From positions 3,100,001 to 3,164,000 of the forward strand of contig CM065304.1 of the NCBI GenBank assembly GCA_033032175.1: 64,000 nt of DNA, given 5' to 3'. A program made the translations under genes and the position numbers. The notes under the pieces are model-generated. The model ran no database searches, was not told where the DNA came from, and saw only the letters and a program-made list of their open reading frames with translations. Origin of the DNA: Saturnia japonica. Its lineage: Eukaryota; Arthropoda; Insecta; Lepidoptera; Saturniidae. This document shows, in pieces, positions 39,001 through 51,000 of the stretch (position 1 is its first letter; each line of letters opens with the position of its first letter).

Positions 39001-42000
39001 AAAGAAATGGAAATAGTATAAAGATAATAATGTTATATTAAATTTAAGTAATCATTGTTCCCGCTAGAATAAATAATTTTCAATTGATTCAATGTTGTAC
39101 ATACATACATACATACATTCATACCATCACGAAGGGTTAGGCAGAAGTAAACCCACAGTTCGCCGAGTATATTTTTAGGTCCTATGTAATAGGAGGCCAG
39201 CCTATCGCTATTAATCGGGCACAAAGCCAAACTCCAAGCTTTTAATGAGATTTTCATAGAAAAACCAAATAACACTTTGCTCGACCTGGGAATCGAACCC
39301 AGGACTTCGAGAATATCAGTTGCGCTTACGACCACTAGGCTAATGAGGCAGTTAATGTTGTCACGCATAGAAATATTAAAGTTGATTAGGTATTTCAGTC
39401 AATCAGTTCGGAGTCTGATTAATTACCAGATGAAACATGTCTTGGCTGTATTACCTATTCATCAAATTAGTCGTCGTCGAGTTATTTGTTATTTAAGTTT
39501 TTTCTTCCTATTATTTATAAATATCTAAGCGACCTAGCTGCGAGCGTTTCTAAAATTTCATCCGCAGCCGTTTCTGAGTAACCAAATACATATATAATAT
39601 ACACTCATCAAAAAAGTCTAAGCAACATGTACTAATTTAAATTTTAGGATGGTTCTTCACATTATAACGTTGTATTTTATTTTTAAAATAATATCTTTAG
39701 GGTTCTATGATGTAAAAATAACAGCTGTTGTCTTTATAAGTTCTTTTAATAACAGAAATGAACTATATTAGAATATATTGTAGAAACTAAGATACATAAG
39801 AAACTAAACTTTTTTCTTACAAAATGAAATTTCTAAAGAAAATGTATTTATTGTGAAAGAATAGAACAATTTAATACAAAGTATGGGCTCCTCTGCTATT
39901 CAGAACTTGTCGGCAACGATTATTCATTGAATTAATGAGACTGTCTATGTCATCTTGCGGTATTCGCTCCCAATGGAATTCTAGCAAATCCTTCAGCTGT
40001 TGGGTTGTTGTCGCTCCGTCCAAGTCCTTCAAAAAACGTCTCTAGAGCATGTCCCATGCGTGCTCGATGGGGTTGAGATCTGGCGATTGTGCAGGCCAGG
40101 GCAATACCCGGATGTTCTCCGTTGCAAAGTATTCACTGGTTCGCCGAGCTGTATGTGAACGCGCATTGTCATGCATTAACCTAAAATCGGAGCCAAAGGT
40201 TTGTGCAAATGGGTAGACATAAGGTCTGAGAATATCCTCAATGTAATTTTCAGCATTCATGTTTCCATTTACAAAAACGAGCTTAGTTCGCCTGTTCTTC
40301 ATAATACCCGCCCATAACATAACTGTTGAGCCGCTGTATGGATGAACTTCCTGAACGCACCTGAGCTTTTCAGTATTTCCGGGCCGACGATACACTCGCA
40401 CCCTTCTTGTATCAGGCTTAAACCCGAATCGCGACTCATCGGAAAACATAATTTTATCCCATTGTTCCTGGGTCCATGTTATGCGTTCTCTACACCATTC
40501 ATATCGACGAGCGCGATTCCCGTGACGTATCGGTGGGCACCTGATTGGGCGTCGAGCTCGTAGGCCGTACTCATGCAGTCGATTTCGCACAGTTTGAGGA
40601 CTTACATCAACACCGACTTGAAATTTGTAGCCTCAAACTTATCTCTCGAGCGGTTAACATCGGCTGGCGTCTTGCAGTTAGTTGTATGTACCGGTCTTGC
40701 CGAATGGTTGTACTCCTGTATTATTGTGGCGCTGCCAAAGACGACAAATAACACTTCTATGAATGCCAAAATGTCGAGATACCTGAGATTGATTACTTCC
40801 CGCTTGCAACATCCCTACAGCTTTTTGCATTTCATCTGCCATCAAATGACGTCGCTTCATGACGTAAAGAATATCTAACAATTCAATTTTGTCGCTAACT
40901 TTATTTAAATGGTTGGTAAAATTATAAAATCAAGACTAAACGTAGCAATTAAAACGCACTTAAATTCAAACAAATTCGCAGTCATTTGAATTTTATGAAA
41001 AAAACAAAACATAATCAAATTTTTTTTTTACAACCAGCCAGTATGTCATCAATAACAAAAAAGTTTACTTACCTACGCACTTTGTTTGAGTAAATATTTA
41101 GAAATTAATTAATATAAATGGAAAAATTTGTAATATCACGCATGTTGCTTAGACTTTTTTGATGTGTGTATTTATATACATATAAGCAATAATTGCATCA
41201 ATAAGATTAGATATTATTTTAGAATGAAAACATAATTTTTCAAACAAACGCGTGTTGTTATCTCAATGATGTTCTTTATTTAATGCATCAGTCAATTTCA
41301 TTACAAAATAATAGTGATCGTCTACGTTCTTCAGTATTTTTACAGTATTAAAGACATCAGTATAGGCGGTCGTTGTATGTGCAACGGTCACGCCGATACA
41401 TGCGATCCGGCGGACCCTGAAGCTAATACCACTATACTCGCGTGCCGCTGTCAGCACAATACCTGCGGTCCACAGTGCGCCAAGTGTTGTCCCGGATTCG
41501 AACAGAAGAAGTGGAGGATCTCGCAAAACTGGGACAGATTTGCTTGCGAACGTAAGTTAAAAGTAAAACGCAAGTAACAATCGTTTATATAGCGTACCTG
41601 TATGATATATTTGTAACTAACTCCAATAGGAGACAATTTTTACAATAGGCAGGGGCGTATTTTTCTTAGGGCTAAGGGGCCATGTTCTGGGACCGCAAGC
41701 TATGATGGGCAAATAAATACTTCAAGACAAAAATTCGTATGTTAGTATAGCTACAGCAGTCGAACCTTGCATAGTTAAACCTATCGACAATAATCCCATT
41801 TGCAAGGGTCATTTATGATTCTAAAGTATTGTTAATAGTATACAAAATGCACGCTCACACACACACACTAATGCGCGTGCTGTAACACAGATACACGCTA
41901 ACCCAGTGTTGGATTTAGGCTACAGGTCATGAGGCGAAATTTAAAGAATTATTGAAATTTAAAACTCGATTTGACTTAGAGTAAATTGTGAATGCGCATG

Positions 42001-45000
42001 TGTACAAATAAATGTTAGTAAACTAAGTAACATAGTATAGTTTCGTTATAATTAATGTAAAGGTATGATTGCTTAAATATTTATCTATCAATCACGCTTT
42101 AACAGATGGACGGATTGTAATGAACTTTGTTATAGAACAATTACGTTTAAGAAATAGACGCGTTATACTCTCACTAAAAGCAAATTGAAAATGGTATATC
42201 AGAATGTTTAAACAAAAGAGATAGGAAATCACAGCGTAAGGGAAACTCTGTTGTCAAACAAGGACAAAAGTTGTGAACTGAAGGCAATTGCCCAAAAGAG
42301 CTTCAATGCCGTATCTACTTATAAAATATCATTGGTGTAGAAGTTGATTATGTTCTTTTCGACAATCAGCTTTAGTTTGAGAAGAGTGCGGTATGTTGCC
42401 TTTTTTTTAAAGTGTTGAAACCCGTCCTGGATACACACCCGCCCGGGAGGACGAGTGGTTATGTGAGACTCCTACTCACTAAAACTCCACGGTTTATCAT
42501 CGGCCGCCGTAGTGGGTCGACACGGGACCTCCAGTAGCATACTACCGCGTCGCCCCGGCGGCTGGCCCCAGTCGGACCCCTGCGCTAAAGAGAGATAGTC
42601 TGGTACAACCCCGACTGTCTCCCATACGGCTGAACCAGTGCAATGGGAAGACGGGCCCCCCGACCCATCTTCCCTTGGTTCAGCAAAGGCAGAGAAAGGA
42701 GGCGAAAATGCCCCACCCCCTTCTACCCATCGTATGCGCTGAAGTCCTCCGGAGGTCTCGGCGCTGGTCCTACAGCTACCCTCCCTTTTACGGGAGGCGG
42801 CCGGCAACTGGCACCCCCCATGTAGTGGCCGGCTGGTCTTCCGGAATCTTTGCAGTAGGCACAGTTCAGCGCCTGAGCCTCGTACTGCAGATCCCTGTGA
42901 CCGGGCTTTCCGCAACGGAAGCACAACGCTCCCCTGTTGGCTGTCGACGGGCATGTATGCATAGTGTAGCCCAAGCCCATTCTCTTATAACAGCGCATAG
43001 GCTTACGGTCCAAAAGGTGAACACGAGCCGCACTCCAACCGACAATGAGACGTCCAGCCTTCGTCAAGGTCCTGGCTGCGGCGACAGGCATCGATAGATG
43101 AATTGCACCTACTAAACCACCGCTTCGATTGCCTGCCTGCCTTAACCGACCTGTTGATCAGGGCTACGTCTGCTAACGCCACCTGGAGACCCTGCGCCAG
43201 TTTCTCAGTTTGCCAGGAATCTCGAATGATCCTGGCGCCCGCTTTCGTCTCACGGAGCGGAATTGGTCTATGCCCTGTGAAGTCAGGTTGACCGCCGTCC
43301 TGGCCCTTAGAAGGGCTGCCTTGTAGTTCAAGCCCTGAGCAAATGCCTCAGGCTGCATTGTTATTATCACTACAGCCGAGGGCGGACTCTTGGGGAGCTT
43401 CACCTTTGGCTTCCGAGGCACACCAATGGAAGGAGCAGGAGCCACCATCGCAGTCAATGCCTTCGCCGCCTTCTTCGTCCTCTTACTCTTGCGACGGGTC
43501 ACAGAAGACCACGTCACTTCGTCATTCGATGCCATGTGTGCAGCCGATACCGTGACCGAAACATAATCCATATCGGATGAAGCCCAGGGCTCAGGCGTGG
43601 GTTTAGAAGGAGACTTTTTCTTGGCCCCAACAAGCTTCGACATAACCGCCGGGCCAGGTGTCTCCAACCTTCTATCAGCGGCCAAGGAGGGGCGAACCAC
43701 CTCAGCAGGGAGGAGGCTGTCCTTAATGGCTTCTAAGTAGGTGGATATCACCTCGCCTATGGTCTACCGGAAAGAACGCACTCTCCTTTCCATATGGCTG
43801 TCAATAGCCTCTATGAGATCTTGCGGCAGGTACTGCTGTGCCATGCTGATCTGCGCTTGCCGTGCAGGTGGCAGAGGTGAAGTGAGCTCCATCTGCGTCT
43901 GCGGCAAGGGTGGTGGCAGTTAGGCTTCCGATCCGCCACATAAGGAGGCCAGCTCCGCCCTGAGCTCTCCACCTCCTCGCGGAGCTTCCTGGTCTCCCTT
44001 CGGAGGACTAGGGTTTCCTCGGCCTAAGTGCGCGTGAGGGCGGTGGCGGTCACCTCCTGGAGTGTCTAAGCGGCTTCCTTCAACGCCTTCACGAATGTCC
44101 CTTTCAAGTTACCGGATCTCTTGGCAACATCCAGAATTGAGTCGACCTTTTCCTTAGCAAGAGCCCTCAACCGCGATGGGTCGAGGAATTCTATCCCATC
44201 GAGGACGCTCACATCCATCCTATCACATATCTCCTCTATGCCGGCCGGTTCAGCAGAAGAACAATCCCGTGACCTGTCCAACTGTTTAGGGGCTGCCGCT
44301 GCGGACGCTATGCTAATCACCCTTGCAACGCAAGCTGGGTCACGAGCTCTGCCCTTGCTTGCCGTTGTCATTTTCGGTGCGACCTCGACACCTTCCGGGT
44401 CCGTATCAGAGTCGAACCTATGTGTGAAAGTCCGCTTGGATTCGATTGAGCCTGCCACCGACGACGAGCAACCGAAACTATCGCTCCAGTGCCGTACCGA
44501 GAATCGGTCAAGCGAAGCGTTCCTCTGCAAACTCACCATAGGCAAAGCAGTTTTCCTTTGGGAAGCCTGAAGTCGTCGTAGGTTTAAGAAAAATCGATAG
44601 TCTTATCACCAGCCATGGTCGTCGGTTTTACAGAATCTCGCAAATTTTGCCCCCAAGAGAACGTGGGGCAGCCCGAGGGATGCTCGGGGAGGGATTCTCC
44701 CTTGCGGGGTACCCTCCTGGGGTATTTTGCTTTTTGATTTTGCGTTGTTCATCTTACCTTTAACTCCCTCCAGTTCGCAGTACGCCTTCCAGGACCGGTA
44801 TGAAATCAACCGATCCCGCCAGCCGCTACCCGTACTGGGAGCGCTGCTCACACGCCACACCCAGGATCTTTTAACGGCCCTCCAGCCGGCGCTCCTCCAC
44901 GGTCCCCTCTGATAAGCATAGGGATACCAGAAGGAGCGCGTCAGATATTAGCCACTGACCAAACTGGTTGACGTTGCCCGAGGTGCACCACGAGGAGGTT

Positions 45001-48000
45001 TCTGACATAAGGCAGCCTATATTAGCCTAGGATAAGTCTATTTTAGTTTGTAAATTTCATCTGTTTGAATATTCTAATATGTCCACAGCTTGTAATTGTC
45101 ACAATCACACTACCGAATGCTCCTACGATCCTGAGATCGATGAGAAACATCTTTCACTAGACATCCACGGTAGATACGAAGGTGGTGGAGTCTGCAAGAA
45201 CTGCCAAGATAACACAGAGGGCATTAATTGTGACAAATGCCGACCAACGTTCTTCAGGCCCTACGGGAAGAGATGGAATGAGATTGATGTCTGCCAACGT
45301 GAGTCATATTTATTGTAGCTATAAATATTACTTTTTATCACAAATTTTTAAAAGCAAGTGTCTCGTTCTTCTTATAAATAATATATTCAAAATCTTCGGA
45401 CTTTAAACAGAGATTATCAAAATAAAACTTTTAAAAAGATCCTGCAAATGTACATCCCTATTCTGTTTTTATACGAACACACATTCACAACATGGTCTTA
45501 TTATTTTCTACTAATGTCATATGCAGTGCCGGGGATCTAAAGGTTAGGAGCCTTTGGAGAATGAAGAATTGGATCTAGAAATGAAAATCCAGAATATGTA
45601 TTGTGATTTTTTTTGCACTGTTAACATTGTTCATTGTTATTATTGCTATTATTTATTTCTTATGGAAAAACATTCATAAACTCATATTGCAGAGGCCCTT
45701 TTCTTGTGGAAGATCCTGGGCTGTAGCCCATTTTGCATTTTGCTAAATCCACCTCTAATCACACGAATATTTTTTATTTATATATGTACATACACTGTTT
45801 ATCACTGCCATTTGTACGAAGTGTCCATATCTGTTAAAATTCCCTGTATTGCTATATCATAATCTATTCTCGTAGTTATAATATTAATATTTGATTTTAA
45901 ACAGCTTGTAATTGCGACCTTCACTATTCCACTGGTAACTGTGAGGAGGAAACTGGCAGATGCGAATGTCGTCGAGAGTTCAACGCACCGAACTGTGATT
46001 CGTGTGCCCATGGATATTTCGACTATCCGCACTGCAAGCCCTGCACTTGTAATTTGAATGGAACTGAGGGACAGCACTGTACCCCCACCGACGGCCTGGT
46101 GAGATCTTCATCTTATATCTTATAATTATGATTAAGTGAAAAGGTTTATCATATAATACTTTTATAATAATCTTCAACACTACTCCAATATCAGTCCACC
46201 TTAATTCTTAACACTCTTCTAGTTATATGATTTGCTCGTGACATGCCCATACAATACTACTCAATTACTTCCCAAGATTCTAGTCTTTAGTGCTATTTTT
46301 ATACTCACTCATGATCTTCTACTTTAGCTTAGAAAAAACAAAGTGATTAAATTATAGAGCTTTGTCTTACGTTACGTACGCGCCATAGAACGTTTTCTAA
46401 TTCTCTTCTATCACCTTTAACGTGAGAATCTGTTGCCAAGTACCATTTCTCTCTTCTTATCTTGGGATAAGAGCATTAACGTTTACGATTATACCTTCAC
46501 TTTAAAGAGGGTGACATTGTGGTTGGGCGTAAATCTGTAACACTTTTAATGTCAAGTAGTAGACACCTACATAGATTTTTCCTCTTAATCATAATACCGC
46601 TGTTTTGCGGAAGTAAGTGTTACCGTGATGCTTCCATAGTCGAAATTTGCATAAGTCCTACCACTTTTAAAAATCTGGATGATGTCTGAATTAATTTATT
46701 ATTAGAGATGTAATCACTGTGTATATTTTTAATTTTAGTGTCCCTGTAAATATAACTACGCTGGAAAATCGTGTGAAATCTGTGAAGATGGATATTATTC
46801 ACCTGAATGCAAAAGTAAGTATCAAATAAAATTTTGATTAACGACGGCTTACTTTTCGGACAAAAACCATGGCAAATAGTTCGTCCAATCATTATTTTTC
46901 TAATAGCTCTGCACATTGACGTCACTGTCCCTGATCTCAAGCACAGTACAATCCAAACACAACGGTGACCACCGAGAGATCTAAATCCATCGGCAGTCGC
47001 TGCTGTCATCCCGGCCTGCATAAATATCTCTTCATGTTACGTTTAAAGGACTCGATGTCGTAAGAAAGAGGAATACTAGCTCCGATAAGCCATAGAGAAG
47101 TTTTTAGTTCATACTGAGATCAAGGTTACCGTAAAACTGTGACTCCAAATCCTAGCGCGTGTGATTCGGTTGTGGAAGGGAGAGGAGAGTATTAGATTAC
47201 TTCCGCCTGAAACTAATAACAATTGTTAAGTTTGTTATTAAATGTGAACCAGAAAACGTTAAATGAGAACATAATAATGGAAAAGAATTTAATGTAATGT
47301 TGTTTTATTTAGATTGCGAGTGTAATTCAGTGGGTTCTGTGTCCCACGTCTGCGACAAAGATTCAGGAAATTGTACGTGTAAGAGTAAATATAGCGGCCG
47401 CACGTGTAACCAGTGTGAGGCGGGCTATTACAACTATCCGACCTGCAAACGTAAGTATTATTTGCATTATTATCTCTTTTTGAAAATCATCTGCTTACAG
47501 AACTTTATCATGTGAGGAAAGAATTTATTTAAATTATTATGTATACATATAATAATATGTTCACGCATAACATCAATAACTACTGATGGAGATAGGATAT
47601 GAGGGATTATTTGTTTTAATAACAGTCGATGACTGGATGATAGAATTTGTTAAAAGTTCTAGGTTCGCGAGTAATTTATTTTGTGTTTACAAATTACTTA
47701 CTGCGTTCAAACTCCACTGCATTTTTTGGCCTCGCCATTTCACGTTATATGGGATCGGTTTTCTTAATCATGGGGCACCTTTTGCTTCGTTGTATAATAT
47801 CATCGTCCATCAGGTCGAGCTGCTTCATGCCCTTCTAGATTTTTGTTTTAGCTTTTGTTCTCATTCTTTTACGTAGCCATTGAATGGAACTCATTACGTG
47901 ATCAAAGGGCCACATACTCACATCACATCGAATACACTATAACCCAATTTGATACCTTTTTTATAATACTACTATGAAAATATTTAATATTAAAATATTT

Positions 48001-51000
48001 ATAATATAGTTAAATACTCCATATTGCTCTGCGTGATCGAATCAGAAATGAGAATACAATACAAAATATAAGATAAGAATGACTAGAAGTGACAGTGTGA
48101 GGGCCACGCAACTCGTAGAACAGATGGCCGATGGGGTCGAAGATTTCGCAAGTTGCGGCCACATATCAGAAGACCCAGCATGGGTAGACCCCTACAAGAT
48201 TGTCCGACGACTTAGTAAAGGTTACAGGAGGAGGAGATGGGGTCGGTGGTGGAGCGCCTCCGCAACAAGCGGAGGGCGCCAGGCCCGGATGGAGTCCCGG
48301 GCCGGGTGTTAGGTGTGGCGCTGAACCACATGGGGGTAGAGCTTCGGGAGCTGTTCAACCGATGTTTGTCGGTTGGACGGTTCCCGAAGCTCTGGAAGAT
48401 GGGGCGACTCTGCCTTCTGGGGAAGGAGGGTCGTCCCCCGGACTGCCCGTCCTCGTACCGGCCCCTGGTGCTGCTGGACGACACGGGGAAGATGCTGGAG
48501 CGTATTCTGGCATCTCGTGTCGTCCAGCACATGGCGGAAGTTGGGCCGGTACTTTCGGACCGGCAGTTCGGATTCCGGAGAGGGCGTTCGACGCTGGACG
48601 CCCTCTCCACCCTGAAGGCGTGGTCTGCGGAGGCGGCTGCGGGTGGAGGTAGGTTGTTGGCGGTGTCGATAGACATCGCCAACGCCTTCAACAGTCTGCC
48701 GCATGGTGTTATACGGGAGGCGCTCCGGTTTTTCGGAGTGCCCTCGTACCTGCGGCGGCTGTTGGGGGACTACCTCCAGGGGAGGCAGGTCGCCTTCGTA
48801 GACGGGAGGGGCAGTGTGGTTCGGCGGCACGTGGGGTGCGGTGTTCCACAGGGGTCGGTGTTGGGGCCGCTCCTGTGGAACATGGGCTACGACTGGGTGC
48901 TCCGCGTAGCGCTCCCTTCGGGGATTCGCGTTCTGTGCTACGCGGACGACACCCTAGTCGTGGCCCAGGGGGGGACGTTTGAAGAGGTGGCGCGCCTGGC
49001 CACAGAGGGCACTGCCCTCGTGGTCGGGCGCATAAAGGCGTTGGGCCTCAGGGTGGCGGCCGAGAAGACCGAGGCCCTGCTCTTTCATGGGCCTCGGTGT
49101 GGGCCGCCTCCCGGGGCCCACATATATGTGGAGGGCGTTAGGGTCCGGGTTGGGGCCCAGATGAAATATCTGGGCCTCAACCTGGACGGTCGTTGGCGGT
49201 TCGAGTCCCACTTTAAGGGACTCGAACCGCGGATAGTGGGAGCGGCGGCGGCTCTCGGCCGGCTTCTCCCGAATTCGGGGGGGCCGGGCGCGAGCTGTCG
49301 CCGTTTGTTCGCGGGAGTTGTCAAGAGCATGGCCGTCTACGGGGCACCGATCTGGGCGGATGCCCTCAGCGTCACGAACAGACGCGTACTGCGTGCTACG
49401 CAGCGTGTCGTGGCGCTGAGAGTAATCCGCGGGTACCGGTCGGTGTCCGCGGGGGCGGCCATGGTTCTTGCCGGCTCCCCGCCGTGGGAGCTGGAGGCGG
49501 AAGTGCTCGCCGCCGTGTATGAATTCACGGCGGCGAGGAGAGAGATAGGAGAGCCTCCAGCTCCCACCGAGGTAGAACGGGTCCGATGGGAGACCCGGGA
49601 AGTGGTTTTCAGGAGGTGGGAGGAGGACCTGGCGGACGCGCGCTATGGACGGTATACCATAGACGCCGTCCGCCCGGTCCTCCGGGAGTGGTGCGCCAGG
49701 GAGCGGGGCTCCCTGACGTTTAGACTTGTGCAGGTGCTATCCGGACATGGTTGTTTCGGATGGTACCTGCACAGGATAGCACGGAGGGAGCCAAACACTA
49801 CGTGCCACGAGTGCGGGGCTGCAGAGGACACGGCGCAGCACACTCTGTCTGAGTGTGCTGCGTGGGTGGGGCAGCGCCGCACTCTGGCCGTAGCTGTTGG
49901 AGGAGGAGACCTCTCGCTGCCGAGCGTGGTTAAAGCCATGGTCGGCAGCGAGACGGCATGGATGGAAATGGCCTCCTTCTGTGAGGAGGTCATCTCGCAG
50001 AAGGAGGCTGCGGAGAGGGTACGCGAGGGGGATCCCTTGAGCGGCCCTCTCCGCCAAAGAAGAGGGGGTGGCCGGAGGAGGCGGTTTAACCGTCAACTCC
50101 CGCCACCCTAGCCGAACCAGAGGAGACGGGACGGGGGGGGCCCGTTCTCCTCATTGCACTGGTTCGGCAGGCGGAGGAGACAGCTATCGTGTACATAGAC
50201 TGTCTCCTAATTAGGCCGGGGCCCGGTAAAAGCCGGGCCGGCCTCCGGGGTGGCGCGGCAGAATGCCAGCGCAGTGCCCGCGTCGCCCCAGTATGGGGCG
50301 GCTGTACACCGCGGAGTTTTTTTAGTGAGTAGGACTCTCACATAACCACTCGACCCCCCATTTCGAGTGTGTACCCATGACGGGTTTTCCACTCCGCGAT
50401 AACAAAAAAAAAAAAAAAAAAAAAAAAAAGCCGCTGAATGCGGGAAGCAAAAGACTAGTCGTTGTGCCGATCTTTGGGGAGGTCTTATTTCCAGCAGTAG
50501 ACTTCTGTCGGCTTAAATGATGATAATGGTAACTCTATTGTGTGTGGTATATCAAATGGTGTAGGTTTGTTTAACAACAACTCAAGATCCAAGTCACCGT
50601 AAGCTGCTTGCGGTGTATCCCAACGATCAACTGAAAAGTTGTAGTTAAACAATATTATTCTCGATCTAGCAAACTATAATTCTGACAGACTTAAGAAGGG
50701 TGTATTTAAAAATATATATTATATATTTTTTAAATATATGTTCCTGCATGCTAGTTCTGAAATAATAATCAGCATATATTTAATCAATCCGGCCTTTTGT
50801 AAACTGAAGACAATTGTATTTCACACTGATGGGAACAGAACTTCATAACTACGTGGCTACAGTTTTCATTGATAATTAAATTAATAAATTATTTTCATCT
50901 CTTAGCCTGTAACTGTGACACAAGTGGAACGGAGCCTTCCATCTGCGATGATATTACTGGCCAGTGCATTTGCAAAATTGGTTTTGGCGGAGCACGTTGC

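Larger units (their letters stand above)
42403..45000 (-). mobile_element. R1-clade LINE copy with ORF1 and 3'UTR but no ORF2
   Basis: The 3' end is on the left: a T-run at 42402-42408 (poly-A on the minus strand), then the 3'UTR. The 3'UTR matches that of the plus-strand copy at 48231-50429 (GAGTTTTAGTGAGTAGGAGT..., CATAACCACTCG..., ACGGGTTT). Then comes ORF1 with degraded zinc knuckles (42723-43091), the rest of gag (43173-44545) and a 5' region reaching about 44950-45000. GC-rich against the AT-rich host. ORF2 is completely missing; the ORF1 stop lies about 40 nt from the 3'UTR hairpin. The 5' boundary is approximate. Confidence 0.75.
48231..50429 (+). mobile_element. R1-clade LINE copy, 5'-truncated, inserted in an RTE remnant
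   Basis: Starts abruptly within the RT region, has an intact ORF2 fragment, a 3'UTR matching the minus-strand copy at 42403, and ends in an A-run (50404-50429). The RTE sequence resumes right after as CCGCTGAATGCGGGAAGCAA. A target duplication of more than about 3 bp is not seen. GC-rich throughout. Confidence 0.85.

Noticed and set aside
39289..39342. A true tRNA gene at the A/B-box pair
   Set aside because: The sequence lacks a foldable acceptor stem and is joined to a repeated SINE body present elsewhere in the window.
41648..41690. hAT-like end CAGGGGCGTATTT
   Set aside because: No matching opposite end or target duplication found.
42472..42954. 160-residue minus-strand frame in the R1 copy as a separate gene
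   Set aside because: It overlaps the CCHC frame out of phase and runs into the 3'UTR; the CCHC frame is the coding one.
42675..43555. Plus-strand open frames over the minus R1 copy
   Set aside because: They are shadows of the GC-rich antisense of the gag-like ORF1, without domain content.
45531..45757. Possible hAT MITE (CAGTGCCGG... / ...TAAATCCACCTCT)
   Set aside because: The two ends match only loosely and no 8-bp duplication is seen.
48212..50096. Minus-strand and other-frame open frames over the R1 ORF2
   Set aside because: Shadows of the RT frame in GC-rich sequence; no domain matches.
48231..50429. R1 insertion in ribosomal DNA
   Set aside because: The flanks are an RTE remnant in a laminin intron; there is no 28S sequence.
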